DNA of 64,000 nt, taken from Odontocerum albicorne. Lineage: Eukaryota; Arthropoda; Insecta; Trichoptera; Odontoceridae. The translations under genes were made by a program, and so were the position numbers. The notes under the pieces were generated by a model. That model made no database searches, was not told the origin of the DNA, and saw only the letters and a list, made by a program, of their open reading frames with translations. Each line of letters begins with the position of its first letter. Position 1 is the first letter of the stretch. Positions 1-10,930 of this stretch are shown here, one piece after another. The stretch lies in assembly GCA_949825065.1 (NCBI GenBank), contig OX463848.1, positions 43,700,393 through 43,764,392 of the forward strand. The letters run 5' to 3'.

Positions 1-125
1 GGTCTTCTTCTCATACATCTTCCACTCACATTAGCATCTAATATTTATTTTGTTACTCTTTTTTCATTCATTCGTTCTACATACCCACCTCAGAATGCTC
101 TTCTTCACATCTTGTTCAACAGGAA
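1..125 (-). mobile_element. LINE-A 3' coding fragment
   Basis: Minus-strand translation gives a degenerate version of the LINE-A C-terminal block (ILRW, a broken GHxERMNE, then a GR-rich stretch), as seen better preserved near 52.5-52.8 kb. A stop and a frameshift interrupt it. The family is a non-LTR retrotransposon ORF2 C-terminus, downstream of the reverse transcriptase domain. The element continues beyond the window start. Confidence 0.6.
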
Positions 126-281
126 ACTCAACGCTCAGACAAAACAAATAGAAACGACTAGAAAAAATGGAAAAGGATTAGAAGAAATTTTGACATGAGA
201 AAGGTGAGAACAACGATTAACAGGAAAGAGGTTAGACGACATGTATTGATATAAATAAGACAAAAGCTGTAGATACATTAA

Positions 282-465
282 CACTTGCCACCCTATGATG
301 GATAGTGAGTGACCAGGACTTACATAATAAAATAATTTTATAGCTTATTACAAAAAATAACCTAGCAGGTTTTGTATAATTTAAATTTAAAACATACATT
401 TTTCACTGGATGCTGAGCGTCCAGCACAGTGGCTGGCGGAATTGTTTAGCACACTAAGGCAAGTG
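282..465. mobile_element. TTAA-flanked MITE, copy 1
   Basis: A 184-bp non-coding element bounded by inverted CACTTGCC/GGCAAGTG ends and flanked on both sides by TTAA (278-281 and 466-469). TTAA target duplication is the hallmark of piggyBac elements, so this is probably a piggyBac-type MITE. Near its right end lies the self-complementary stretch GGATGCTGAGCGTCC. Two relatives lie at 39758-39903 (inverted) and 46709-46923. Confidence 0.72.
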
Positions 466-469
466 TTAA

Positions 470-806
470 TTTGTATGATCCTTTTATTATCAAAGTGGAA
501 TAAAATTGTCTTCGACTTCAGTAATCGAGATTTTGTATTAAGAATAAATTAACGATAGTTCATCGTTTGCAATAGCTTCGAATGTAGTATGATAACAATA
601 ACATACTCAGCGGTTTCTAAACAGAACTATGACCTCCGTGAATTAGTTTATAACACACCTGCCTTCCATCCCTGGGGTTGTGAAATTGAATTCCGTGTAG
701 TACAGATCTTTTTTAAATAATTGTATTCTAGTTTTTAGTCAAAGCATCTTTAAAATCTTTCTTGTTGGTTGGAAGAGTTTGCCTCATGACGATAAGTCCT
801 CTAGAT
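470..806. other. No gene seen
   Basis: Unassigned AT-rich sequence. Only a short stretch near 762-800 (GGTTGGAAGAG and following) resembles the shared SINE/LINE-E 3' tail. No convincing open frame. Confidence 0.5.
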
Positions 807-1034
807 CAGTGCTACTTAAACTTTCTCATAGAGTGGACTAATATATATATTTGAGTGTCACCTAGAGACCGGCTTCATTTTTTTAAGGTGGGGTGGGTAT
901 TAAAAAAGGTTTTGTAATATAGTTTTATTGAATTCAAAGTAATGCAATATGTAAATACTTAGACCTTACTAAGATTACGGTCAATGGCTTCTACGATTAC
1001 CGTTGGTCCTCGGACCACCATTTGAATAGTACTG
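807..1034. mobile_element. hAT-like non-autonomous remnant
   Basis: Starts CAGTGCTACTTAAACTTTCT and ends in the imperfect inverted counterpart TTTGAATAGTACTG. CAGTG...CACTG-type ends with a TTAAAC-like continuation are typical of hAT elements. No 8-bp target duplication survives and there is no coding capacity, so the call rests on the ends alone. Confidence 0.45.
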
Positions 1035-1098
1035 CTTTTGGTTATACTGTATAAAACTAAACTGTAATACAGTATTTTGAAGAGCATAACCGAGAGAC

Positions 1099-1851
1099 AA
1101 CATTTATTTATTTATGTAACACTTTTATTGCAAATACAATCTGGCGGGCTTATTGCCAGGCGGCCATCTCTTCCAACCAACCAGACAAAAGTAAATGAAG
1201 CAAGTTACGTGGTCACATAAATCATTCAAATGATTATACATCTCCACGAAATCCATAAACACATACGTGAGCATATGCCCACGAACCCCACAAAGACGGA
1301 CAATCACCCGAACAATCTTTTTCATACAAAGTGAGATATCATCAATCAAAAGAAATGGAAGGGCTTGTGGAGAGGAAAGGAAAAGAAAAATCAGGAATGA
1401 AATACGTTATTTTACTGACTAGAAATTAAGACTTTTTTCAGTCGCGTCTTAAAGCATGCTAAGGACGAAGCGAATCTTATATTGGTTTGTAACTGATTCC
1501 AGAGTCTCACTGCATGGACAGTAAAGAACGACGTAAAAAAAGAGGAGCGGTGAACTGGAAACGCCAATAAACAATCTCTGTTTGAACATAGCGCTAATCC
1601 ATGATTGGAAAAACGCTGAAAATTTTCGGTGAGATAAGAGGGGGGCTGGACAGTTAAGGATATTATACAATAGACAGTGTGTGAATTTGGCGTCTATTTC
1701 TAACATTCAACCAGTTCAATGTTTTCTGGTATGAAGTTATATGAATGACTTTCGTAGGCTGAAAATAAATAAAAACAAAACTTTGGAAGACGCCGTAATT
1801 TGTCCAGCTGTTCCTCTTCTGGACTATGCAGACGTCTGTTGACATCCAAGT
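1099..1851 (-). mobile_element. LINE-E 3' fragment, copy 1
   Basis: On the minus strand this reads from the end of a LINE ORF2 (LDYADVCYLDV-like, then a conserved LNW, LYNILN, SHRKFSAF, FKK-type tail, frameshifted) into a 3' UTR ending CAATAAAAGTGT and a TAAATAAA tail at 1099. At least seven other copies share this 3' end but have different 5' breakpoints (8463, 15915, 24945, 25440, 33325, 61085, 62510), the signature of 5' truncation during target-primed reverse transcription. Related to CR1/L2/Jockey-group LINEs; exact clade not determined. Confidence 0.75.
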
Positions 1852-1875
1852 AACAGACGTCTGCATAGTCCAGAA
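1817..1875. repeat. Perfect 24-bp inverted repeat inside LINE-E
   Basis: Arms 1817-1840 and 1852-1875 are exact reverse complements (TTCTGGACTATGCAGACGTC and onward) separated by 11 bp. The arm is LINE-E coding sequence (LDYADVC), so a piece of the LINE was copied in inverted orientation at its truncated 5' edge. Confidence 0.9.
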
Positions 1876-2084
1876 TCATTCATTGCGTTTTTGGATTAAG
1901 AACCAATGGAGCAAATATGTAAGTTATGATTCGTCGAATGTGTTAGCAACAACTTCAATACATCAATACCATATTCAGTCGCTTCTACTACATAATGTGT
2001 CTAACTAAAAAAATTCTATTCGAGTAGTATAGAAGGGATGAGAATTTTCGGAAGACCTAGAAAAACATAATGCGGCCAAATGAA

Positions 2085-2780
2085 CCAAATTCTGAAAAAG
2101 TTGTCACCGAGAAAATCACATATTTCCTATCAATGATGCCAAATTCTTGCATGTCAATAATGATGGAAATAAATTGGAGAGAAGACCCTGGAAACATCAA
2201 AATTAGTGCATTGGAATGAACATAAGCACGTACGAGTATGTTCTTAAAGTTTCACCGCTATCACATTCTTATGAACGGCCGATCGCTCATCGTACGCGCC
2301 ATTTTCCGCCACTGCATGCGCTCACATCTTGCAAAATACCACAATTTTCGGAAGTTTTGCGCAATGCAGAGGCCTGCCGGCCAGCGATATAGTCTCACAA
2401 CGACCGCGCATAAGTCTATGATACATTTCCGTTGCGGTCGCGACACTGCATGGACCCCAACAAACATACAAAAACCAAACAAATATCGAATTATAACCAA
2501 GAATTTATACACATACAAATATTATTCATCAAAATCTTAACAGGAATTTATACATGTAAGGGTACAACAAGAAAACAATTAAGAAATCAAACAATTGTTT
2601 TATGATGACGCATACGTCTCATACACGAAGTCTTATTTTGCCTCACAGATCTCACCCTGACTTTTTACAGTTAGATTACAATAGTATATTAGTGCTCCCC
2701 TGATGATGAAGTAAAACTCTTGAAACCGGTTGGGCCATACCAATATATTTAATAGAAAAACAATGTTTTATTAAACAAAT
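2085..2780 (+). mobile_element. Divergent Penelope-like element, interrupted
   Basis: At about 2104-2185 the plus strand encodes a decayed C-terminus of the PLE GIY-YIG endonuclease (HRENH, then DAKFLH, then GNKLER), matching the better copy at 19.8-20.3 kb. At 2697-2775 is the PLE terminal motif CTGATGA...CTTGAAACCGGT followed by the AACAATGTTTTATTAAACAA tail. Between them, 2230-2470, sits a GC-richer unrelated stretch, probably an insertion. Confidence 0.6.
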
Positions 2781-2994
2781 TATGAAAAAGTGAAAACTGA
2801 GAAGTTTTTATAATAGGATAGTTAATGCACATATGAACGTGACAGAAACAAATATAGAATGACGTGGAGATCTGTTCTCTCTGCTAGCCCCAACATGGAC
2901 TTAGCATGAGGGTGGTAATGATGATGAATAAGAAATTTAAAAAAATGAAATGCTTTTAAAGGAATATTAAAGCCACTTAGTTATTTAGATGTTG

Positions 2995-3175
2995 AGGCGG
3001 GGCGCGGCGCAAGTGTATCGTGGCCCGGGTAAGGGCGCAGTGTGGGCGGGCATAAGGCAGGGTCGGGCCGAGTCGGGAGGGGGAGGCAATCCATCTCTGT
3101 ATACGGGGACCATTTTTCAAATCCGCAATTCCGATAAATAATCGGAACTTGTTAGCATAAACCCGCCGCACACTG
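2995..3175. other. Short GC-rich patch
   Basis: About 180 bp rich in G and C (GGCGGGGCGCGGCG, GGGTCGGGCCGAGTCGGG) in an otherwise AT-rich setting. No supported ORF, splice signals or repeat partner in the window. Could be an inserted TE fragment or a CpG-rich patch. Confidence 0.4.
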
Positions 3176-3469
3176 ATAAGAAAAATTGTTTTACCTACTA
3201 AAAAAATATATATTTGTAAGATTTTTTTAATAGTTTAATGGGTCTTTTTTATTTTAATTAATTTTATGGTATTAATTAATTTAGGATTTTTATTTTAATA
3301 TTTTTTTAGCGGTTTTTCTTTCTTTTTTAATAATTAATTGGTTTTCAATGATTTTAATGGATTTTTTGCTATAATTATTTTTTTATTCTTTTTAATGGTT
3401 TCAGCTTTAATTTAGTGAACTCCATATTACAGTTTATTTCATTTATTATTTATTTATTATTACACATGA

Positions 3470-3850
3470 CAAGAAATATACATAATTAGCGAAAAATAAC
3501 AGGTAATTTAATTTGGACATACATTATTTTAATGGATCTGGGTTTGTCGCTTTTCATTTGTCGTGTCCCCAGTAAACTAGGCTGTTACCTGTATCTCACT
3601 GAGGATATTTAGCATGAAAAAATAAATGATTACTTCTTTCCGATTTTTGATTACACAAAAACAAAACCCCGTTGCACGTTCTCATCAACCTGACAAACAG
3701 TGACACTCAACTACAACTGGAAACATCATGCGGTATCAAACTCTTCACACATCATCACTCCAGAAAGACCAAAAATGTTCATCCCATAATATACCGCACA
3801 CAATCATAAGAATAAAAATAAAAAAACAAAAATATACAGAAACACAAATA
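3470..3850 (-). repeat. Dispersed repeat, copy 1 (unclassified)
   Basis: About 350 bp matching 36500-36860 in reverse complement, including AGTGACACTCAACTACAACT, CTCACTGAGGATATTTAGCA and GATCTGGGTTTGTCGC-like blocks. No long ORF. Might be a solo LTR or a MITE; ends are not sharply defined. Confidence 0.65.
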
Positions 3851-4522
3851 CAAAAATTAAAACAACAAAAAGAAACCCACACTCGAGAGTCCAGCCAAAT
3901 CTTTTCCACACGTCATTCATCCTGAAAGCCCAAGTACTCGAAATCCTGTCGGAATAACAACCACGCTCCGATCGACTGTCGAAATGGTTTGCCTTCCTTT
4001 ATCTTTATTGAATTCAGCACGCCATTGCACGGCACGCCATTACAATATTTACTAATAATTTTTTTTAATAATCACTTTGGACGGCCCCGTAGTGTGTTGG
4101 TAGCGTGTGATTTAACGATTTGATACCTTTTTTTTGTACTGCATTTTATTATTTATTAATCAAAGTAATTAATTATTTATTATTTATTATTTTATTATTT
4201 ATTAAATAGAGTATTGTACAAATATATGTCAAGGCTATACCTATATACAAATTTATTACTTAACTAATCTTAATTATAGTATATGTTATAACTTATGAAC
4301 TTACTGAATCTTATTTTCCTACATGGCATTTTATTTTTTACAATCTTAATATATGATTTCTTAGAAATAATTAACACCTACATACTACTTATAACTAGAT
4401 AACAATTCTTACACTAATTATTTAGCAAAAACAAGTCCACTCGTTCAGGCTACTTGTATTCCATCACATTCACTCAGACCTTGGTCGTCCCAGCTGTTTC
4501 ATTCTTAATTATTTTTTTTTGT
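3851..4522. other. AT-rich intergenic stretch
   Basis: Mostly TTATTTATTA-like low-complexity sequence. A short stretch near 4085-4110 (TAGTGTGTTGGTAGCGTG) resembles a tRNA A box but no B box follows. No gene seen. Confidence 0.5.
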
Positions 4523-4793
4523 AATTGAAGAGTTAAACTCATAAACCACATAACAACCATGTTTTTTATTTTTCATTTTTTTTATGGAAAAACAGTCGAT
4601 CAACAAGCGACAATATACCCATAAATGGTATATATGTGAATTCAAACTATAAAAATAGCTTTATATAATTTGCATGTTTTTTTTTTATTTTTCACAAATA
4701 AAACGTTTTGTAGAAAATGCGCAATTTTTTTTTCTTATAACTCTTTACGTATTTTTTGGCTCTTGAGTGGTTTATGAGTTTTACTCTTCAATT
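4523..4793. mobile_element. MITE with ~25-bp terminal inverted repeats
   Basis: Left end TTGAAGAGTTAAACTCATAA continuing into ACCAC; right end is its near-perfect reverse complement (GTGGTTTATGAGTTTTACTC then TTCAA). About 270 bp, non-coding. The family is unknown and no target duplication is obvious. Confidence 0.7.
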
Positions 4794-4860
4794 GTGTAAA
4801 ACTCATTATTTTTATTAAGATACATCGCAGTGTTTAATTATAAGTAAATAAATAAATAAT

Positions 4861-5005
4861 AAATTACTTTGTTATTTCACTCATTACATTAATCTCCGCC
4901 AAACGTGTTTGGATCATTCGACTATGCCACCTGAAGAGAACCTCAGAACAGGAGGTAGAAACACGTGTAGCGGGGATTAATGTAATTAGTGGAACAACAA
5001 ATTAA
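4861..5005. mobile_element. Short inverted-repeat element (ATTAATCYCCGC family)
   Basis: Arms around 4879-4899 (ACATTAATCTCCGCC) and 4970-4990 (GCGGGGATTAATGT) are inverted copies and homology extends outward. The right half matches 55990-56055 (CGTGTTTCTACCTC block), so it is a dispersed family, function unknown. Confidence 0.6.
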
Positions 5006-5030
5006 TTTATTGTTTAATATTTTTATTTAT

Positions 5031-6712
5031 TATTTATTTATTGATGAAGCACAAGTCACCTTTACTGTAACAATTATAGAACAAAAGCTTACATATTAAC
5101 ATCTACCAAAAAAGCATTCATCCGGGATACATATATCTTATCACAGTATTTATTTATCGACGAAGCACAAGTTACCTTTACTGTAACAGTTATAGAACAA
5201 AAGCTTACATATTAACATCTACCAAAAAAGCATTCATCCGGGATACATATATCTTATCACAGTATTTATTTATCGACGAAGCACATGTTACCTTTACTGT
5301 AACAATTATAGAACAAAAGCTTACATATTAACATCTACCAAAAAAACATTCATCCGGGATACATATATCTTATCACAGTATTTATTTATCGACGAAGCAC
5401 ATGTTACCTTTACTGTAACAAATTATAGAACAAAAGCTTACATATTAACATCTACCAAAAAAGCATTCATCCAGGATACATATACGAGTATCTTATCACA
5501 GTATTTATTTATCGACGAAGCACATGTTACCTTTATTGTAACAATTATAGAACAAAAGCTTACATATTAACATCTACCAAAAAAAGCATTCATCCAGGAT
5601 ACATATATCTTATCACAATATTTATTTATTGACGAAGCACAAGTTACCTTTACTGTACAAATTATAGAACAAAAGCTTATATATTAACATCTACCAAAAA
5701 AGCATTCATCCAGGATACATATACGAGTATCTTATCACAGTATTTATTTATCGACGAAGCACATGTTACCTTTACTGTAACAGTTATAGAACAAAATCTT
5801 ACATATTAACATCTACCAAAAAAGCATTCATCCAGGATACATATACGAGTATCTTATCACAGTATTTATTTATCGACGAAGCACATGTTACCTTTACTGT
5901 ACAAATTATAGATCAAAAGCTTACATATTAACATCTACCAAAAAAGCATTCATCCAGGATATATATACGAGTATCTTATCACAGTATTTATTTATCGACG
6001 AAGCACATGTTACCTTTACTGTAACAATTATAGAACAAAAGCTTACATATTAACATCTACCAAAAAAGCATTCATCCACGATACATATACGAGTCTCTTA
6101 TCACAGTATTTATTTATCGACGAAGCACATGTTACCTTTACTGTAACAATTATAGAACAAAAGCTTACATATTAACATCTACCAAAAAAGCATTCATCCA
6201 AGATACATATACGAGTATCTTATCACAGTATTTATTTATCGACGAAGCACATGTTACCTTTACTGTAACAATTATAGAACAAAATCTTACATACTAACAT
6301 CTACCAAAAAAGCATTCATCCAGGATACATATACGAGTATCTTATCACAGTATTTATTTATCGACGAAGCACATGTTACCTTTACTGTAACAATTATAGA
6401 ACAAAATCTTACATATTAACATCTACCAAAAAAGCATTCATCCAGGATACATATACGAGTATCTTATCACAGTATTTATTTATCGACGAAGCACATGTTA
6501 CCTTTACTGTAACAATTATAGAACAAAAGCTTACATATTAACATCTACCAAAAAAGCATTCATCCAGGATACATATACGAGTATCTTATCACAGTATTTA
6601 TTTATCGACGAAGCACATGTTACCTTTACTGTACAAATTATAGAACAAAAGCTTACATATTAACATCTACCAAAAAAGCATACATCCAGGATACATATAT
6701 ATTATTACAATA
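5031..6712. repeat. Tandem array, 116-123-bp unit, ~14 copies
   Basis: Each unit carries TATTTATTTATCGACGAAGC, GTTACCTTTACTGTA, AAGCTTACATATTAACATC and CATTCATCC. Early units are 116 bp; from the fourth on most carry a 6-bp insertion turning ATATATC into ATATACGAGTATC. Read on the minus strand each unit ends GTGCTTCGTCGATAAATAAA, resembling a LINE 3' tail. No ORF. Confidence 0.95.
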
Positions 6713-6844
6713 TTTAAATTGATTTTAAATCTTTATCAGCCGCTGTTACAAAAAATCGGTTTTCAGTTACAAATATTATAAAAAAAAAAAATTTAAATTA
6801 AAACTTTCCTAATACATTATTGACTATAAAGTCCTTCCAGTTAA

Positions 6845-7134
6845 GACCCAATCCAGATGAGGCGTTTTACGCGCGATTCAAGTAGCGCGTAGTCGAATTA
6901 ATCAAGATAAATTGATCTAGCTTCGCGGTATTTAAGAAATTTACGAACATGTATGTTTCTGTAAAATGTCTTCTTCCTCCATGCGATTGAGTTAGGAGGA
7001 AGAAGACATTTTACAGAAACATAAATGTTCGTAAATTTCATAAATACCGCGAAGCTAGATCAATTTATGTTACCTTGGTTAATTCGAAACGCGCTACTCG
7101 AATCGCGCGTAAAACGCCTCATCTGGACAGGGTC
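6845..7134. mobile_element. Foldback element, ~138-bp arms
   Basis: Arms 6845-6980 and 6995-7134 are inverted copies (outer block CCAGATGAGGCGTTTTACGC, inner block TCTTCTTCCTCC) around a 14-bp spacer. A 5-bp indel and a few mismatches separate the arms. Consistent with a foldback MITE. The outer CCAGATGAGG is shared with the palindrome at 53010-53260. Confidence 0.85.
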
Positions 7135-7269
7135 TAAGAGGGAACGACACAACTTTATTGCAATGTTTAAGTTTTTGTGTGTGAGTTTTGCAGGTGTAAA
7201 TTGTCTTAGAACAACTGTTTAACCAAATGGAACGGCTGATATAGACCGTTTACCTTGTGTAGAATTATG

Positions 7270-7930
7270 TAAACATTTGGAGCCCGGTGGGGGCGCAGAA
7301 CTCGCTCATGGTGGAGAAAGTACAAAAAAAATATCTACGATATCTCTACATGAGTGAGTTTGGTGTCTATCCGTGGCTATATCCTACGCAGTTTCTGCTG
7401 GGCATGCTCGGGTATAACTCCTTGAGCGTAAGAAGAGATCTGCGTCTCTTGGTATACGTTGTCAAACTCGTTCGAGGAGTTGTGAGCTGTCCAGCATTAC
7501 TACAAAGATTAGCGTTAAATGTTCCTAACAATTACACTAGACTGCGCCGGCAGGAACTGTTCTCAATAACATACGCAAGAACGGGTCTTCCAGCCGCTAT
7601 GCCTGTTGGAAGGGCCTTAACTCTTCTTAACGGGACTGCTTCGGATATTGACATATTTCATATCACATTACCAAAAGCAAAAGTAAATTTTCTTCTTAGA
7701 TTAAGCGCGTTAGAAAGCACTCATCAACATACTTAAGTGACTGAATATATATGTAACATACGTTTGTGTGTAAATACTCGTTTGTATACATATGCATTAT
7801 TTTTTATTTTATATAATTTTTAAAAAAAAATTTTTACCCTGTAATTTTTCTTCTTTTTTAATGTCTTGTATTTTTCAATGTAATTGGGCTAAGCCTGTTT
7901 TAAAAAAATAAATAAAATAATAAATAAGTA
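7270..7930 (+). mobile_element. LINE-H, 5'-truncated
   Basis: Begins abruptly in coding sequence near 7270, holds one open frame, a short AT-rich 3' UTR, and ends in an AAATAAATAAAATAATAAAT tail, the layout of a 5'-truncated non-LTR element. No target duplication was identified with confidence. Confidence 0.75.
7287..7736 (+). pseudogene. LINE-H ORF2 C-terminal fragment (149 aa)
   Basis: The product resembles the region downstream of the reverse transcriptase in arthropod LINEs: VEKVQKKYLRYLYMSEFGVY, YPTQFLLGMLGY, a leucine-rich middle, CPALLQR, and a late LFSITYARTGLP block. In intact elements this follows the YADD-bearing palm and thumb; that part is missing here, so this is not a functional enzyme. 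The ATG shown is just the first one after the truncation. The frame is intact to a natural stop, so the copy may be relatively young. Confidence 0.75.
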
Positions 7931-8462
7931 AATATTTATGCCAACTTTAAAATTTTAATAATACGAGAGGGTCATTTGCGATCCAGTGTGCGGTGGTACG
8001 AGAGAAAGACGAACGGAGTGGAGCCAATATAAAGGATTTGCTCCTTATCATGGCTGAGGGCCGATACTAGGTGGTGAGGAAGAGAGAGAAGGAAATGAAG
8101 AGGGAGACTCCGCTCTAAATAATTGAGAGCTCTGCTCGCCGTTTTATATTTATTAGCACTCGTAAAAAGTAAATATTTTATGTGTGTGGATACGGTGAGC
8201 GTATCATTTAATGAAAATTACCCCATTCCAACTCTTTTAAAACCGCTGCACCATTTCCAAAGAAAAAAAAATTTATTCCAAGGAGATCTCTACTTTAAAG
8301 TCCTACTTTGTAAGATGTAATATTAATCGTTACACGAGATATTTACTCACGTTTTGTTAAAAAAAACAAAAAAAAACTGTTTCCAGAGAAATTCATTACT
8401 TTTTTTTTTCAAACTTTATTTATCTGCTTGATGTAATGTTTGTCTTAGATTTATATTTAACC
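7931..8462. other. No gene seen
   Basis: Follows the LINE-H tail. Low-complexity A- and T-runs and a moderately purine-rich stretch (8030-8110). No repeat partner in the window recognised. Confidence 0.45.
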
Positions 8463-8933
8463 TGAGAAAGTTCGATCATATCACCTCATACCAGAAGGCT
8501 CTGAACTAGTTAAAAGTGAGAAATAGACGCCAAATTCATATACTATCTCTATTATATAAGATCCTGAATTGTCTCGCCGTTCCCTCTTATCTCGACGAAA
8601 ATTTTCATTCCGAAAACGGAATTGCGCTACACTTAAACAGAGATTGTTTATTGCCCTTCCCAGTTTACCGCTCTTCTTTTTTTACGTCGTCCTTCACTGT
8701 TCATACAGTGAGACTCTCGAACCAGTTACAAACCAATGCTAGACTCACTCCGTCCTTGGCGTACTTTTAGAATCCATTGAAAAATATGTTTATTTCTAGT
8801 CAGTAATTTAACGTGTTTCATTCTCAATTTTTCTTTTCTCGTCGCTATCCCATTCTTTTCTTTTGATTGATGATATCTCACTTTAATTTTATTGCGTGTA
8901 TGTTCATAAATTTCATAAATATGAATAATCATT
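8463..8933 (+). mobile_element. LINE-E 3' fragment, copy 2
   Basis: Plus strand encodes the LINE-E terminal segment (CDHITSYQKAL-like, RNRRQIHILSLLYKILNCL, then SNQLQTNARL) followed by the UTR landmark GATTGATGATATCTCACTTT. It lacks the usual terminal tail and instead runs directly into a PLE terminal repeat at 8936, so its 3' end was lost on PLE insertion or rearrangement. Confidence 0.75.
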
Positions 8934-8935
8934 TA

Positions 8936-9280
8936 AATTTTGTAATTTATTTTTATCAAACACTGTTTATTCCACTTTTTTGTAACGGTATAACCCAAAC
9001 CGGTTTAAAGGCTTTCACCTCATCTTCAGGGGAGTGCAAACAAAAATAAATGCTATTCGAACTGGTACCGATATACACGCTTCAACGGTTGAGGGCTGAG
9101 GGATGAGGGAGGCATTTAGTCTTGTTTGCGCTCCCCTGAAGATGAGGTGAAAGCCTTAAAACCGGTAGAGTTATACCGTTATAAAAAAGTGTAATAAACA
9201 GTGTTTGATAAAAATAAATTACAATGTCTTTAAACCTCCACAACGTTAATGCCTTAACTATAAACTACAAATCATTTAAA
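8936..9280. mobile_element. PLE terminal repeats, inverted pair
   Basis: A minus-strand copy (8936-9055) faces a plus-strand copy (9110-9230). Each has CTGAAGATGAGGTGAAAGCC, AAACCGG and ATAAACAGTGTTTGATAAAA. Between them is a short degenerate piece of PLE internal sequence (GGTTGAGGGCTGAGGGATGA). Head-to-head pairs of terminal repeats are characteristic of Penelope-like elements. No coding remains. Confidence 0.7.
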
Positions 9281-9504
9281 TATTTTTAGCGACCATGTAA
9301 GTTCTTTTATTTACCATTGTCTGCATGGCTGGATGGTTGGTAGAGATTGCCGCCTAGGAACAAGTCCACTATATATTTTTTTAAGAATGTAGTGTTGAAT
9401 AATTAAATAATATTATGATTCGTGTTTTATATCAGCTACGAGTGTGTAGGTTCTTTGAATATTTAATAAATTTAACTAATTCTGCTGTTTGTGTAGTATT
9501 TTCT

Positions 9505-9665
9505 CAAAACATATATGAACCAGACAGTATCAAAATCTGAGAAGATGATAGTCCACAAAAGTATTTTAGCACCGACTTTGATTCATGGGAGTTAAATTTG
9601 GATGTTGGAAAATACTGACACAAGCCAAATAAATGAATTGCTGGGATGCAGGATGTCATTAACAT
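9505..9665 (+). mobile_element. LINE-A internal fragment
   Basis: Plus-strand frame reads KSEKMIVHKSILAPTLIHGS then a weaker INELLGCRMS block, matching the segment of LINE ORF2 after the RT thumb where a (L)YGSE(T/S)W motif is expected. The start of 21240-21785 carries the same stretch. Interrupted by stops. Confidence 0.6.
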
Positions 9666-9689
9666 AATAAGAAAATACTAAATTACTGC

Positions 9690-10645
9690 ATCAATAATCA
9701 AATCCATTCAAAGTATTAACAAGAATGGAAAGACACGAATCAAGGCAAACGGAAACCTAACAAAAGAGATACCCACTGCCACAGGTATCAAACAGGGAGA
9801 CAGTCTCAGCCCATTTCTTTTCAACACTATTATGGATAGAATCATAGAGGAGGTGACTTCTTTGGACCTGGGTTACAAAATGGGAAATAAATTGATTAGT
9901 ATAGTGTGTTATGCCGATGACGCTGCAATATTAGCAGAAAACGAAGATGATCTTCAGAGAATGCTCTACAAATTTCACCTTGCTTCTAAGAAATACAATA
10001 TGACGATTTCTGTCAATAAAACAAACTGCTTAACAATATCAAAAGAGCCACTCAGATGCAAACTGATCATCGATAACGTAACCATCGAGAAAGTCATGCG
10101 ATTCACTTAACTAAGTGTAGAGATCTCCAGCAACAGTGACCTATATAGTGAAATAAGAGCATAAACTAATAAAGTGATAGCTTTGGCTGGCTGCCTGCGG
10201 GACACAACATGGAGAACCAAACACATGCTAACCGAAAGTAAGGTCAGGGTATATAAGACATGCGTCCGCCCCATCATGACATATGGGATGGAAGTGAGAG
10301 CCGATACCAACAGAACAAAAAACCTTCTAAGAGTGGCGGAAGTGAGACCCTACGCTCCATCGCAGGCAAAACTCATAGAGATCGGATCAGAAATGAGACG
10401 ATAAGGTCTGTCCGTAGTGTTGAAGACATAGTGAGGGGGGTAAGAACCAGAAGGTGCTTCTGGAGGGATCATGTGGACCGCATGGAGTATACAAGACTGG
10501 CAAAAATCGCTAAGACTGAAAACCTTCACAGCAGGAGATTACCAGGAAGGCCGATGAAAAGGTGGAAGGACAGCTGGACGTCATCATCCCAGGACAGTAC
10601 ACCGTCACAAACAGGTCATACGACCTAGACCAAGAGGAAGAAAGA
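9690..10645 (+). mobile_element. LINE-F reverse transcriptase fragment
   Basis: Plus strand encodes RT motif B (GIKQGDSLSPFLFN, ~9790-9830), motif C (CYADDAAIL, ~9908-9935), thumb and a C-terminal RDRIRNE / RDHVDRMEYTRLAKIAK block. A stop at about 10108 and frameshifts near 10300-10400 break the ORF. It ends in GAGGAAGAAAGAAGAAGAAA, a (GAA)n tail. The closest relative in the window is 50995-51340. Upstream RT motifs and endonuclease are absent. Confidence 0.82.
9832..10110 (+). pseudogene. LINE-F RT palm/thumb open segment (92 aa)
   Basis: Carries the catalytic CYADDAAILA motif at residues ~26-35, followed by a helix-rich stretch and INVNKT-like SVNKTNCLTIS, as expected for the RT palm-thumb boundary. 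It starts inside the RT domain (motif B lies upstream in the same frame without a start codon) and ends at a premature stop after MRFT. Needs two metal-binding aspartates plus motif A, which is missing here, so it cannot be active. Confidence 0.8.
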
Positions 10646-10649
10646 AGAA

Positions 10650-10930
10650 GAAATACACGCATTTATTGGGTGACAACATGTGACAGAATAAGAAATGAAG
10701 CAATTAAGGATGAATGTGAACTTAAGGCATCAGTAATGTGTTGATTAAGATGAAGAAGTGCACGCTGAAATGGTTCGGACATATGGAACGAATGAATGAA
10801 GAAAAACTAACAAAACAAATATGTAGTGATAATATGAGTGCAAGGCGTATGAGAGGAAGACAAAGGAAAACATGGTTAGATTAAGTGGATGATATTTCGA
10901 AAGAAAGAAACGGAGAATGTGAGAAAAATC
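10650..10930 (+). mobile_element. LINE-A 3' fragment that runs into a satellite
   Basis: Encodes a frameshifted LINE-A C-terminus: CDRIRNE, then LKWFGHMERMNEEKLTKQI, a GRQRKTWLD-like block, and finally NHRCVDMGDA. The last piece is the first monomer of the 71-bp array that follows. It abuts the LINE-F tail on its left. Confidence 0.75.

Noticed and set aside
2995..3175. CpG-island promoter
   Set aside because: Only ~180 bp, no gene or repeat downstream, and no initiator or splice evidence; left as a GC-rich patch.
5031..6712. CRISPR array
   Set aside because: The whole 116-123-bp unit repeats; there are no unique spacers. The same holds for the 71-, 55-, 50-, 41- and 18-bp arrays.
8936..9280. 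Rho-independent terminators or riboswitch
   Set aside because: The hairpins are part of the dispersed Penelope-like repeats in a eukaryotic setting.
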